DNA from: an uncultured Bacilli bacterium
GTDB lineage: Bacteria; Bacillota_I; Bacilli_A; RF39; UBA660
Assembly (NCBI GenBank): GCA_934131695.1
Contig: CAKOZV010000004.1
Location: 1-64,000, forward strand
DNA: 64,000 nucleotides
Direction of reading: 5' to 3'
Every line of letters starts with the position of its first letter. Positions within the stretch are counted from its first letter, which is position 1. The notes under the pieces are model-generated. The model searched no databases. It was not told where the DNA came from and saw only the letters and a list, made by a program, of their open reading frames with translations. A program made the position numbers and the translations under genes. Of the stretch, positions 16,701-27,158 are shown in pieces.

Positions 16701-16876
16701 ATATGATGAAGTCCTGGCATTCCATTAGCAGTAGCAGGTCCATCATAGAAAACAAAGTTCTCACAGTCTTTTCTATTATCAATACATTTCTTTAAGATAT
16801 CTTCATTTTCCCATTCTTTAGCAATTTCTAATTCAATATTATGTACATCGCCTTTTTTTAATTCTTTAAATTCCAT
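13790..16876 (-). CDS. ileS: Isoleucyl-tRNA synthetase
   Basis: A 1028-residue class I synthetase that charges tRNA-Ile. The first ATP signature is GLHH (55-58, a variant of HIGH) and the second is KMSKS within KFGKKMSKSKGN. Two pairs of cysteines (CSCGH and CPDCGK) lie in the insertion before the KMSKS region. Length, the GTPLPLWRCSCGH segment and the absence of the C-terminal zinc finger of the type 1 enzyme place it with the eukaryote-like type 2 IleS, a group often naturally insensitive to mupirocin. The start follows AAGGAGGAAATACT. Expression is set by a T-box leader (16895-17107) reading uncharged tRNA-Ile. Confidence 0.95.
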   Translation of the reverse strand: MEFKELKKGDVHNIELEIAKEWENEDILKKCIDNRKDCENFVFYDGPATANGMPGLHHMMAKFLKDTFCKYKTMQGYRVLRKVGWDTHGLPVELQVEKELGFNSKKDIEEYGIEEFNKKCKESVWKNEKAFSDLTKEMGQFIDLEHPYVTYDNNYIETEWWILKKFFDEGLFYEGHKILPFCTRCGTGLASHEVAQGYKEVTANTVIVPMKKKDENVYFLVWTTTPWTLISNVALCVNPKELYILAESRGTKFIVAKALANKVLGDDYTVLEEYSGKNLEYMEYEQLIPSLKVDKKAFFVTVDDYVTMDAGTGIVHIAPAFGQDDYNVGKKYNLPVLNPVGEDGCYTAGLWKGRNVFDVDIDVIKYLKENDKLFKKEKIKHDYPHCWRCGTPLLYYAKPSYYLEVTKLKDQVVKNNNGVNWYPKFVGEKRFGNWLLNMNDWAISRNRYWGTPLPLWRCSCGHMEMIGSRKELVEKSIEEIDESIDLHRPYVDNVHITCPDCGKEMSRVKEVIDCWFDSGSMPFAQYHYPFENKELFEEQFPANFICEGIDQTRGWFYTLLLISTFVTGKAPYKNVLVNDLLLDKFGKKMSKSKGNIVEPFTTMKKYGADTIRFYLPYVSPVWSPIKFDDDGLKEVYSKYLSTFKNAYSFFEMYANADKIDPREYNIPVAKRDLTDRWLLSRLNHMVKDVTEGYEKYDLNIVVHKIVDFINDDFSNWYIRSNRRRFWASELTEDKKAVYLTTYETLLTLAKVTAPVTPYISEEIYQNLTGKTSVHLEDFPKVDEELLSKDLEQRMELVRDICSLGRNAREDAAIKVRQPLNFMILPLVDEAVIEDFESIIKEELNIKEIVYKDDMTEYMDYIVKPNFKVVGKVFGPKMKDFQEAVSKLDINDVNKIKAGYFKMNFLGEEIDVTEDMILTTLKNKKGYCAASNGKTSIVLDTSLTEDLILEGLAREVVRKVQNLRKEADFVITDHINLYYHGDEMFDKMLALYDEYIKNETLADSLVEDQNIEKNTELNDVIVGLRVERI

Positions 16877-16894
16877 AGTATTTCCTCCTTATAA

Positions 16895-17107
16895 CAAAAA
16901 AATCTATGCTGAAAGGACGAATATTTACGTGGTACCACCTTTCTTCATAGATTAATCTATCTTATTCTAGTTAACGTCTAGTCCCCGTCTTTATCTTATC
17001 CATAAAGCACAACTTGAAAGTGATCTAAAATAAGTTCCATCTTCTTTTTCACCAACCAAGAAGTCTCTACTAATTTCCCTTATTTCCGTCTTTCGCACTT
17101 GTTTTTC
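16895..17107 (-). ncRNA. T-box riboswitch of ileS
   Basis: Leader RNA that senses uncharged tRNA-Ile and prevents early termination. The T-box sequence AAAGGTGGTACCACG lies at about 16926-16941. The terminator pairs AATCTATG with CATAGATT (16901-16953) and is followed by seven T. Stem I has the GTTGGTG distal loop, and an internal loop bounded by AAATAAG/CTTATTT and GAAAG/CTTTC places the specifier ATC (isoleucine) at 17022-17024. The alternative pairing AAAGG/CCTTT forms the antiterminator. Confidence 0.93.
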
Positions 17108-17113
17108 TTAATT

Positions 17114-17142
17114 AATATACCATTATATTTAGTATATATCAA
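17114..17142 (-). promoter_or_regulatory. Promoter of the ileS T-box transcript
   Basis: On the minus strand TTGATA (17137-17142), a 17-base spacer and TATATT (17114-17119). Start expected near 17107, just before Stem I of the T-box. Confidence 0.75.
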
Positions 17143-17179
17143 GCCTTTTTCTCCATAATTTTTATATCATCTAACTACA

Positions 17180-17827
17180 TTAATTAATAAAACAGTTATT
17201 AAAAGTTATAGTTCTTACTATATTATTTTTCTTAGGAGTATACTTAGTAAAAGTTCCACTTATAGTTATAGTATCACCTTTACTATAGTTCTTTAACTTA
17301 GATATGTTTTTCAAGTAAAACTCTGCCTTTGTAGTATAATTACCACCATCTTTATCTTCATAGATAAGGACTATTTTCTTATTAGTCTTATCAATAGAAT
17401 CTATCTTACCAGTAACTATAAAAAACTGTTTATAAGAGTTTTTCAATGCTTCTTTTGGATTATTTCTAAAAGAAATACCTAACTCTTCTACGGTAGTAGC
17501 CTTAGTTGTTGGATCATACTTAAGTGTCCAGCTACCTACTACTGTAGTATTTCTTCCATCTTTAACACGATATTTAATAACTTTATACCCTAAACCATAA
17601 TATTCTTTAGTTCCACCATCATTATGAGTTTTTACTTTAACTGCAAGAAATGGTCCTACACTAGTATAATTTGCTATTAAAATATCTATAAATATAAGAG
17701 TTCCTAATACTAAAGCTACTATCATGATAATAGTAAACTTTTTCTTTAACTTCTTTTCTTCATCAATAGTTACATAATTACTATCATCAAAACCACTATG
17801 ATTATCATTTTCTAGTTTTAATCCCAT
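17180..17827 (-). CDS. Membrane-anchored protein with an OB-fold-like (tRNA_anti-like) domain
   Basis: A 215-residue protein. A polar cytoplasmic N-terminus (1-31), one membrane segment (about 32-54) and an extracellular part. The C-terminal 75 residues (IVTGKIDSIDKTNKKIVL to the end, with YSKGDTITISGTFTKY) look like the OB-fold of tRNA_anti-like proteins, a common domain of unknown role in Gram-positive surface proteins. It starts one base after ligA ends (17829), so it is probably co-transcribed with ligA. No enzyme motif is visible. Confidence 0.6.
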   Translation of the reverse strand: MGLKLENDNHSGFDDSNYVTIDEEKKLKKKFTIIMIVALVLGTLIFIDILIANYTSVGPFLAVKVKTHNDGGTKEYYGLGYKVIKYRVKDGRNTTVVGSWTLKYDPTTKATTVEELGISFRNNPKEALKNSYKQFFIVTGKIDSIDKTNKKIVLIYEDKDGGNYTTKAEFYLKNISKLKNYSKGDTITISGTFTKYTPKKNNIVRTITFNNCFIN

Positions 17828-17828
17828 A

Positions 17829-19838
<2,010 letters not shown>

Positions 19839-19844
19839 TCACCT

Positions 19845-20741
19845 CTACCATAGTTTATTTGGATAAATATTTTCTTTTATTAATTCATCTATTGCCTTAA
19901 CTACCTCTTCTTTATCTTCTTTATAAGTAACTCCATGCCAAATAGCATTTGTACTTAATAAATCAACTTCTACTCTACCTTCTTTTATAGCATCTTTAAC
20001 TACATCTGGTATTAGAAATTCACATTTAGATAAATCATTCTTATTAGCTTCTAGAAATTTCGTTAATTTTTCTTCTAAGTATGCAAATATCTTTGGTGTA
20101 AATAATAGTAAATTCATTGAGACTAGTGAATCATCTTCCACTGTAAACTCAGTGTCTCCATCTAATGGTCTTGCAATTATTCTATTATCAATTCTTTCAA
20201 CACTACTCTCGATTAAATCTTTTAATTTTCCATTTTCTTCTCTACAAATTCCTCTTTTAGCCGCTCCATTAGGACTAAGTGTTTTACTAACTTTATAACC
20301 TACTACAGCATAATGTTTATCATCAATTTTATCTAAGTATTTACTAGCTACCATATAGGCATCTCTTCCATAAAAATCATCTGCATTAATAATAGCAAAA
20401 GGTGTTTTTACTTTATCTTTTGCACATAATATAGCATGCCCTGTTCCTAATGGTTTTACTCTTGTTTTTAAACCAGAATAATTTTCTCTTAAGTTAGAGT
20501 CATCTTGAAAAACATATTCTGTTTCAATATATGGTTCTACTCTTTTCCCAATTGTTTCTTTAAATATGTCATAATTTTCTTCTTTAATAATAAAGACAAT
20601 TTTAGTAAATCCTGCTAACTTTGCATCATAAACTGAATAGTCTATTAAAAACTCTCCATTAGGACCCATTGGTTCTATTTGTTTAAGTCCTCCAAATCGA
20701 CTACCCATTCCAGCAGCCATTACTAACAATGTTTTTTGCAT
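19845..20741 (-). CDS. Sugar-phosphate nucleotidyltransferase
   Basis: A 298-residue GT-A-fold NTP transferase. The nucleotide loop is MAAGMGSRFGGLKQ (8-21) and the metal-binding NADDFYGRDA lies near 118. This subgroup is annotated as glucose-1-phosphate or similar sugar-1-phosphate nucleotidyltransferase and makes activated sugars; the natural substrate is unknown. The product is cytoplasmic. The first 19 bases overlap the end of the preceding gene (20723-21433), so translation is likely coupled. A ribosome site GAAGGG is present. Confidence 0.8.
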   Translation of the reverse strand: MQKTLLVMAAGMGSRFGGLKQIEPMGPNGEFLIDYSVYDAKLAGFTKIVFIIKEENYDIFKETIGKRVEPYIETEYVFQDDSNLRENYSGLKTRVKPLGTGHAILCAKDKVKTPFAIINADDFYGRDAYMVASKYLDKIDDKHYAVVGYKVSKTLSPNGAAKRGICREENGKLKDLIESSVERIDNRIIARPLDGDTEFTVEDDSLVSMNLLLFTPKIFAYLEEKLTKFLEANKNDLSKCEFLIPDVVKDAIKEGRVEVDLLSTNAIWHGVTYKEDKEEVVKAIDELIKENIYPNKLW

Positions 20742-21433
20742 AAAATCTTTCTACCCTTCTTTTCTCTTTCTATTTTTTTATCAATGGTAACTAAACCTTC
20801 TAATAAATCATCAAACTCTTTACTTTTTTCTTCTTTACCAGTTAAAAAGTCTCTACTCTTAACAATATATTTCTCATTTTCTTTAACTACAGCTAGCATC
20901 ATTGAATCATTATCAGATACTTTTTTCATAATATTAGGAAACATTGAAAATATACTTGCCGTTCTTTCACTTACCTTATTAATTGATAACTTTTGATAAT
21001 TATCATCAGCCTTTAGAAAGCTACAAGCACCTTTTAATAATACCAAACTATATTCTTTATTTAAATTAGCATTTATTATATCAATAGAACGCTCTACGTC
21101 TTTTCCATACCAAGCTAAATAGTCATTTAAATTAGTAAGTGTATTAACTAATGAATCACCTTGTACTAAAGCAGTTGTACATTCAGTTTTCTTCTTACCA
21201 GTTTTTCTTATCTTAGCTGTAAACAAATCATCATCTAATGAATAACTTACTATTAATTTTTTATCATTTAATATATTACCCTTAACTACTAAAAATCTAT
21301 TAAATGCAAATAAATCATTTTTACTTAATTCAATTTCACTATTTCCACAGTTACTAACTAATCTTCCTTCTAAGCAATGCACTAAATTTTTACTTACCTC
21401 TAATTGATATCCTTGTCTTATTTTATTTTCCAT
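20723..21433 (-). CDS. Hypothetical protein (236 residues)
   Basis: I do not recognise this protein. It has no signal peptide or membrane segment. The N-terminal half is rich in beta-type pattern (VHCLEGRLVSNCGN, FNRFLVVKGNI, LIVSYSLDDDLFTAKIRKTGKK), and the C-terminus is strongly basic (KKIEREKKGRKILCKKHC). It begins after AGGAGGGTTTAAGAA, 13 bases downstream of pcrA, and overlaps the nucleotidyltransferase gene by 19 bases. The operon position suggests co-expression with pcrA, the nucleotidyltransferase and ligA, but not a function. Confidence 0.6.
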   Translation of the reverse strand: MENKIRQGYQLEVSKNLVHCLEGRLVSNCGNSEIELSKNDLFAFNRFLVVKGNILNDKKLIVSYSLDDDLFTAKIRKTGKKKTECTTALVQGDSLVNTLTNLNDYLAWYGKDVERSIDIINANLNKEYSLVLLKGACSFLKADDNYQKLSINKVSERTASIFSMFPNIMKKVSDNDSMMLAVVKENEKYIVKSRDFLTGKEEKSKEFDDLLEGLVTIDKKIEREKKGRKILCKKHC

Positions 21434-21446
21434 TTCTTAAACCCTC

Positions 21447-23540
21447 CTAAATTTTTGCTAAACTTTTATGATTTTTTAATAATTTTTTAACACCAAATGG
21501 TAGTGGAAAAGCAACTGTAACTAAAGAGTTAGTAACATCTACTACCTTGCCTCTACCAAAGTGATCATGTACAACATAGTCTCCTACTTGATAATCAACT
21601 TCTTCATCTCTTAAGACACTATTTACATCTATCTTCTTTTCTGATTCTTTCCTTGCCACCGTATTAGTTTCTAATAAGTCTTTATCTATTTCTCCTAAGA
21701 ACCTACTTGGTGGATTAATTTGTTCATTACCAAAAAGTACTCTTCGTCTGGCATTAAACAGATATAGTTTTTCTCTCGCTCTTGTTATAGCTACATAGCA
21801 AAGTCTTCGCTCTTCTTCCACATCATAACTACTATATAGACTATTCATATGTGGAAAAATACCTTCTTCAAGTCCAATAACAAATACTATATCAAACTCA
21901 AGTCCTTTAACAGAATGAACAGTCATCAAGCTTACTTTATCATTAGCTTCACTATATTCATCTTTATCATTTACTAAACTAACTTCATATAGAAAGTCTT
22001 CTAATGATACTAGACCTAGTCTTTCTTCAAAAGCCTTAGTGATAGATTTAAATTCCTTTAAGTTTTCAAGTCTAACTTCTGCTTCTATACTTTTTTCCGC
22101 TTCTAGTTCTCTTCTAATTCCACTAGCATCCAACACTTTATCAATTAACTCTGTAAGACTTACCGTTTCTGATACTTTCTTTAGTGATAAGATTAAATCT
22201 TTAAATGGTTGTTCTTTACCACCATCAATTGCTTCAAATAAACTAGAGTTATTTATGTCAGCCTTTGTCTGTAAAGCTTGAATAGTCTTAAGTCCTATTC
22301 CCCTTTTAGGTGTATTAATAACTCTTAGTAAACTAACATCATCTTTTTCATTATAGATTAGTTTTAAGTATGCTAATAGGTCTTTAATTTCTTTTCTTGA
22401 ATAGAAACTTAAACCTCCTACTATGTGATAAGGAATACTATCTTTTAGTAATTCTTCTTCCATTACACGAGACTGAGCATTAGTTCTATAAAGTATAGCT
22501 ACTTGACTTAGACTTTTACCACTATTTTGTATCTTTTTTATGAAACTAGCTACTTGATGAGCTTCATCTAGTTGATCATAGGCTCTATAATAAGTAATCT
22601 TTTCACCATCACCCTTAGTTGACCAAAGATTCTTTTCTTTCCTACTCTGATTATTTCTAATAACACAGTTAGCTGCATCCAAGATATTTTTAGTTGATCT
22701 ATAATTTTGCTCTAGTTTAATACTTAAGGCATTAGGATAATCCTTTTCAAAATTTAATATATTTTTATAATTAGCCCCTCTAAAACCATATATGGCTTGA
22801 TCAGCATCTCCTACTACACAAATATTTTTATATTTAGCACTTATCATTTTAGATAATATATATTGAGCTTCATTAGTATCTTGGTACTCATCTATTAGAA
22901 TATACTTATATCTATTTTGATACATCTCTAAAATATCTTTATGTTTTCTAAATAATTTTATAGGTAGTAGTAACAAATCATCAAAATCAACAGCATTACT
23001 ACTCTTTAATTTTTCTTCATACTTTCTATAAACATCTAATATTATTTGATCAAAATCACCTGCTACATACTTCTCATAATCATTAGGTGTCATAAGTTCA
23101 TTTTTACAACTACTTATTTTATTCTTAACAGCTTTCGGACTAAACTGTTTTATATCATAGTTCAAGTCTTTCATTATTTTTTTAACTATTACTAATGAAT
23201 CATCGCTATCCATTATAACAAAATTAGGTTCATACCCTAAGTCTTTACAATTTTCTCTTAATAGTCTTAGTCCAAAAGAATGGAAGGTAGATATTTGAAT
23301 AAAACGAGCTTCTTCACCAATTAAATTTTCTACTCTTTCCTTCATCTCTTTAGCTGCTTTATTAGTAAATGTTATAGCAAGTATCTCATAAGGTGATATA
23401 CCTTTTTCCTTGATTAAATATGCTATCTTAGTAGTTAAAACTTTAGTCTTACCACTACCTGCACCTGCTAGAATAAGAAGAGGTCCTTCGTTATATAATA
23501 CTGCTTTCTTCTGCTCTTTATTTAAGTTTTCTAAATCCAT
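21447..23540 (-). CDS. pcrA: ATP-dependent DNA helicase PcrA/UvrD
   Basis: A 697-residue superfamily 1A helicase that moves 3' to 5' in repair and removes RecA from DNA. Walker A is GAGSGKTK near the N-terminus, Walker B reads ILIDEYQDTN, and the other motifs appear as VGDADQAIYGFRGA, LEQNYRSTKNIL, VSLMTVHSVKGLEFD and YVAITRAREKL. The C-terminal tail with VGDYVVHDHFGRGKVV is the Tudor-like domain that binds RNA polymerase in PcrA. I chose the ATG at 23540, preceded by GAGGGAAGAGAAG, over an upstream GTG at 23555. It appears to head the minus-strand group down to ligA. Confidence 0.95.
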   Translation of the reverse strand: MDLENLNKEQKKAVLYNEGPLLILAGAGSGKTKVLTTKIAYLIKEKGISPYEILAITFTNKAAKEMKERVENLIGEEARFIQISTFHSFGLRLLRENCKDLGYEPNFVIMDSDDSLVIVKKIMKDLNYDIKQFSPKAVKNKISSCKNELMTPNDYEKYVAGDFDQIILDVYRKYEEKLKSSNAVDFDDLLLLPIKLFRKHKDILEMYQNRYKYILIDEYQDTNEAQYILSKMISAKYKNICVVGDADQAIYGFRGANYKNILNFEKDYPNALSIKLEQNYRSTKNILDAANCVIRNNQSRKEKNLWSTKGDGEKITYYRAYDQLDEAHQVASFIKKIQNSGKSLSQVAILYRTNAQSRVMEEELLKDSIPYHIVGGLSFYSRKEIKDLLAYLKLIYNEKDDVSLLRVINTPKRGIGLKTIQALQTKADINNSSLFEAIDGGKEQPFKDLILSLKKVSETVSLTELIDKVLDASGIRRELEAEKSIEAEVRLENLKEFKSITKAFEERLGLVSLEDFLYEVSLVNDKDEYSEANDKVSLMTVHSVKGLEFDIVFVIGLEEGIFPHMNSLYSSYDVEEERRLCYVAITRAREKLYLFNARRRVLFGNEQINPPSRFLGEIDKDLLETNTVARKESEKKIDVNSVLRDEEVDYQVGDYVVHDHFGRGKVVDVTNSLVTVAFPLPFGVKKLLKNHKSLAKI

Positions 23541-23625
23541 CTTCTCTTCCCTCACTCTCCATATTAATTATATCTTAAATTAATTGTTAATGCTAGCAAA
23601 GGCAAAAAAAAGAATAGATTTTTTT

Positions 23626-24465
23626 CTATTCTCCAATACTTTGGTACAAATGATTTAACTCTGTTAATGAATTCATTTGTTGTTGTTCTTTTAATTTTTC
23701 TTCTTTAAGAACCTTTAACATTAATTTATATTCTTCAATAGTAAATGGTTCTTCCTTCTTTTCTTCTTTTACTTCTTGTTTCTCTACCTTTGGTTGTTCA
23801 AAGTAAGTATATTGTTTACGAGGTGACAATACTTTTTCCTCATCAAAGTTATGAATAACATTATAGTTAACAAACTCTTCTTTAGTATCTTCTCTTTTCT
23901 TTTCTTGATATTTACGAATAAAATGGTAAACTACCAAGACTAGTACCCAAGTTACAAATAGGAACATACTAAATTCTAATAAACTACGAACTTTGTCACT
24001 ACTATATAACTCTTTTAAATCAAATACATCTACTTTTAAAGTATTAACAATACTTAACATTAATACTAAGAAATAAACTAATAATCCATAAATAATCGAG
24101 TTTAATACTTTAATTATTCTAGATATATTTTTATGAAAGATACTTACTAAAGTAATGATTGTTGCTATTAGAAGCATACATATATATATTACTATATTAG
24201 GAAAGTAATAACCAATGAATACTTGATTAACTGCATAATCTACTAAGGTAGAAAAACTTCCACCATATTGAATAGCAAGATAGATAAAGAAAGCTGAATA
24301 AATTAGAAAATATGTTTTTCTACTTTGTTTCTTATTTATATTATTAGTAGTACTGAATAGAAAAACTAATACAGCAATAGCAACAAAGAATATTAAGTAA
24401 AGAGGTGATGAGGATATCACACTCCAAATAATTTTTAACTTTTCATCTAACGATACTGGACTCAT
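23626..24465 (-). CDS. Multi-spanning membrane protein of unknown function
   Basis: A 279-residue protein with about six hydrophobic segments in residues 15-190 (for example LYLIFFVAIAVLVFLF and MLLIATIITLVSIF) followed by a charged cytoplasmic C-terminal third rich in Glu/Lys (VEKQEVKEEKKEEPF). No transporter or enzyme motif is recognisable. The ATG at 24465 with GGGGGTG upstream is preferred to an upstream GTG. It lies directly after the sortase gene on the same strand, so it may serve surface-protein anchoring, but this is inference. Confidence 0.6.
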   Translation of the reverse strand: MSPVSLDEKLKIIWSVISSSPLYLIFFVAIAVLVFLFSTTNNINKKQSRKTYFLIYSAFFIYLAIQYGGSFSTLVDYAVNQVFIGYYFPNIVIYICMLLIATIITLVSIFHKNISRIIKVLNSIIYGLLVYFLVLMLSIVNTLKVDVFDLKELYSSDKVRSLLEFSMFLFVTWVLVLVVYHFIRKYQEKKREDTKEEFVNYNVIHNFDEEKVLSPRKQYTYFEQPKVEKQEVKEEKKEEPFTIEEYKLMLKVLKEEKLKEQQQMNSLTELNHLYQSIGE

Positions 24466-24486
24466 CACCAACACCCCCTTTTATTT

Positions 24487-25128
24487 TTATGATACATTAA
24501 CTAGACTAGCCACATAAATGGTCTGAGTAGTATTATCGTTATTTGTACATGTTATTAGTGTCAATGTTGTCTTATTTTTATTTCTCTTAATAGTAAGAGT
24601 ACCTGTTTTTGCTTGTTTAGAAATGTCTTCAATTTGATATGTATACTTATGATCTTTATAAGTAACAATTGCTTGATCTCCGACATTTAATTGATATAAA
24701 TCATTAAAGAAAGCTTTCCAACCAGTCCCAGAGTGACCAGCGATAATTAAGTTACCATTTTTCTTATTCGGCATTTTGCTTCCATTAATAACTTGAATAT
24801 TTTTCTCCACTGTATTTTCTGGAGATGCAATATTATAAAAGCCCCTATTAAATCCTATTTTTGGTATTTCCAAATACCCTATATAATGTTCTAAATCATT
24901 ATCAGTACTATCTTCTTCTTCTTTTTCTTCTGGTTCATCTGTTGATGTAATATTTTTAACTTCTACATTAGTATTTAGCTGTTCATTGATATAATCATAA
25001 GCAACTAAACGTTTTTTATTAATGAAATTATAAAATATTAAAAATAAACCAAAAACTATTATTATTGCACTAATTAAAGCGACTATATTAGAAGATAGTA
25101 TATTATTTTTGTTTTCTTTTCTTTTCAT
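24487..25128 (-). CDS. Sortase (class C/D-like transpeptidase)
   Basis: A 213-residue enzyme, membrane-anchored at 10-34, that cuts sorting signals and joins surface proteins to the wall or to each other. The catalytic His is in AGHSGTGWKAF (H132) and the Cys in LTLITCTNN (C194). The usual Arg about 8 residues after Cys is not evident: the place is occupied by Gln (NTTQTIYVAS, Q202). The ATG at 25128 lies inside the last codons of the adhesin gene (26-base overlap), so translation depends on the upstream gene. The only visible partner in the window is that adhesin. Confidence 0.85.
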   Translation of the reverse strand: MKRKENKNNILSSNIVALISAIIIVFGLFLIFYNFINKKRLVAYDYINEQLNTNVEVKNITSTDEPEEKEEEDSTDNDLEHYIGYLEIPKIGFNRGFYNIASPENTVEKNIQVINGSKMPNKKNGNLIIAGHSGTGWKAFFNDLYQLNVGDQAIVTYKDHKYTYQIEDISKQAKTGTLTIKRNKNKTTLTLITCTNNDNTTQTIYVASLVNVS

Positions 25129-26938
25129 TATAGTATACAAAACCAACACCGGATAATAGAGCTGTTGAACCAAGAACAATAGGAATTACTGTATCATTAC
25201 TTCCTGTATTAGGAACTTCTACCACCTCTTCTGGTTGATTTTCTTTTTCATTTTCTACAGTAACACTAGCAACAGTATTACCATCACTTATTGTGAAATA
25301 GTAAGTTGCTTCTGATTTTTTGTAACCAGCTGGCGCTTCTACCTCATACACACTGTACTTACCATCAGCTAAATCTTTAATTACATAAGGTTCTTCAGTA
25401 CTAACAAAGTCAGCTATTGTTTCACCTTTTTCATTTTTTACTACTAAGTGAGCACCTGCAAGTGGTTGACCTGTTGATTTATCAATCTTAACAATGTTTA
25501 CTAATTTAGTTAAAGCTGTATTCTCCACTTTAACAGTTACATCACGATTAGTATCACTAATTGTAAAGGTTGTTGATTCTTTACTTATCTTGTATCCAGC
25601 TGGTGCTTTTGTTTCTTTTAATGTATAAGTACCATTTGGTAAATTTTGAATTACATGAGCTTTACCAGTTGATGTCCAAGATGTTATTTTCTTTCCTGAA
25701 TTATCATATAGAACAAATTCTGCCCCTGCTAAAGCCACTTTCGTTTTTGAATCAATTTTAATGATTGATACTTTACTATAAAGTGTATTTTCAACATTTA
25801 AAGTAATATTACGTTTTGTATCAGTAATTGTAAATTTTATTGTTTCTTTACTTATTTTATAACCAGCTGGTGCTTTTGTTTCTTTTAATGTATAAGTACC
25901 ATTTGGTAAGTTTTGAATTATATGAGCGCCAGTTGTTGATGTCCAAGTTGTAATTTGTTTACCTGAGTTATCATATAAAACGAATGTAGCTCCAGCTAAA
26001 CCCTGTTTAGTTTTTGAATCAATTTTTTTGATTGATACTTTACTTGTTGCTAAATTAAGTGTAGTTTTAGCTGATAAGTTACTAGTTGTTGGATATAAAG
26101 CCTTTCCATAAACATTTTGTACTGAACTATCAGATGACTTATATTCATAAGCTTTATCAACACTTCCTGTAGCTTTAATATTTACAGTAATAGTTGTTTT
26201 TAAATTTTGCGCACTAGCTACTGGTACCATTACTTTAAATTTTTCATTTGTAGCAAAGGAACTAGCATCACTCAAAGTTGAAGCATTAACAATTCTTGTT
26301 CCACTAGGTGCCCCTGATAAAGATACACTATATTTACCACTTACAGACTTAGCTGTAACACCAATACTATTTGAAACATAATATTTTTTATCACTAGATA
26401 GAGTCATAGTACTACTAGCACTGTTAACTGTAAGACTAGCTGTAGAATAACTTTTCACTTTTTTAGCTGCTGTAACTAATGATTTAACATATTTTCTTAA
26501 ACCATGTGGATCACTACCAGTTGTTTCAAAACTTTTTGATAGGTTACTAGAACCTGTTGTATCATCTAGATACCACCAAACAGCGGCTTGAGTAATATAA
26601 TAATCATAATCACTATTACCAGTGATACTCTTACTTGGATAACCGTTTGCTAAAATATAAGCAATACCTGCAGGAGCTTGTCCTACAAGAGTCATCTTTT
26701 CACCATGTGGAGTTCCTTTATGAATATTGTTACAATAAACATATCCTCCTGCACTATTTTTCTTCTTTCCAAAACGGTAGCCAGCAATATAACCATCAAG
26801 ATATTTTTCAGAAGTCGCTGTAAAAGACTTTGGAACTGAAGCTGCTTCTACATTTAATACAATTCCTGAAAATAATGAACTAATTATCATCAATACTAAT
26901 GATAACATTCCAACCTTTTTTAGATTATTTGTTTTCAT
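25103..26938 (-). CDS. VPNTG-anchored surface adhesin with thioester and Cna-B domains
   Basis: A 611-residue cell-wall protein. Signal peptide 1-33; a thioester-type domain with Cys69 (YVYCNN) and Gln117 (ITQAAVWWYLD), able in this family to form a covalent bond to host targets; a middle beta domain (about 170-295); three Cna-B/SpaA repeats (from about 300, 390 and 480), each starting V-I-K-I-D and with YTLKETKAPAGY or an equivalent Glu for Lys-isopeptide bonds; a VPNTG sorting signal; a membrane helix and basic tail KKRKQK. The ATG at 26938 follows AGGGGGGAAAAAG. A palindrome flanks the promoter's -10 box. It is made with its own sortase. Confidence 0.88.
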   Translation of the reverse strand: MKTNNLKKVGMLSLVLMIISSLFSGIVLNVEAASVPKSFTATSEKYLDGYIAGYRFGKKKNSAGGYVYCNNIHKGTPHGEKMTLVGQAPAGIAYILANGYPSKSITGNSDYDYYITQAAVWWYLDDTTGSSNLSKSFETTGSDPHGLRKYVKSLVTAAKKVKSYSTASLTVNSASSTMTLSSDKKYYVSNSIGVTAKSVSGKYSVSLSGAPSGTRIVNASTLSDASSFATNEKFKVMVPVASAQNLKTTITVNIKATGSVDKAYEYKSSDSSVQNVYGKALYPTTSNLSAKTTLNLATSKVSIKKIDSKTKQGLAGATFVLYDNSGKQITTWTSTTGAHIIQNLPNGTYTLKETKAPAGYKISKETIKFTITDTKRNITLNVENTLYSKVSIIKIDSKTKVALAGAEFVLYDNSGKKITSWTSTGKAHVIQNLPNGTYTLKETKAPAGYKISKESTTFTISDTNRDVTVKVENTALTKLVNIVKIDKSTGQPLAGAHLVVKNEKGETIADFVSTEEPYVIKDLADGKYSVYEVEAPAGYKKSEATYYFTISDGNTVASVTVENEKENQPEEVVEVPNTGSNDTVIPIVLGSTALLSGVGFVYYNEKKRKQK

Positions 26939-26956
26939 CTTTTTCCCCCCTAATCT

Positions 26957-26999
26957 CAATTGGTGCCTATATTATACCACCAATTGCCTAAAATAGCAA
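26957..26999 (-). promoter_or_regulatory. Adhesin promoter with a palindromic operator over the -10 box
   Basis: On the minus strand TTGCTA (26994-26999), 17 bases, TATAAT (26971-26976). A perfect inverted repeat CAATTGGTG (26957-26965) and CACCAATTG (26978-26986) brackets the -10 box with 21 bases between arm centres, two helical turns. A dimeric regulator bound here would block RNA polymerase. No regulator gene is adjacent. Confidence 0.65.
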
Positions 27000-27078
27000 G
27001 AGTTTTAGTTCTGTTTACAAACACCATACTCTCATATTTGTTGGCAAATTATATCATATTTTATCTAAAAAGTCAAGC

Positions 27079-27107
27079 TAGACAAACGTCAATTTATATA
27101 GTATAAT
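27079..27107 (+). promoter_or_regulatory. Promoter of the RNase J gene
   Basis: TAGACA (27079-27084), a 17-base spacer and a perfect TATAAT (27102-27107), 52 bases before the start codon. The leader of about 45 bases shows no clear structure. Confidence 0.7.
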
Positions 27108-27158
27108 TTATGTCGGTTAGTTCTTTCTTATTATTAACTTCAAAAGAAAGGAGAAAAA

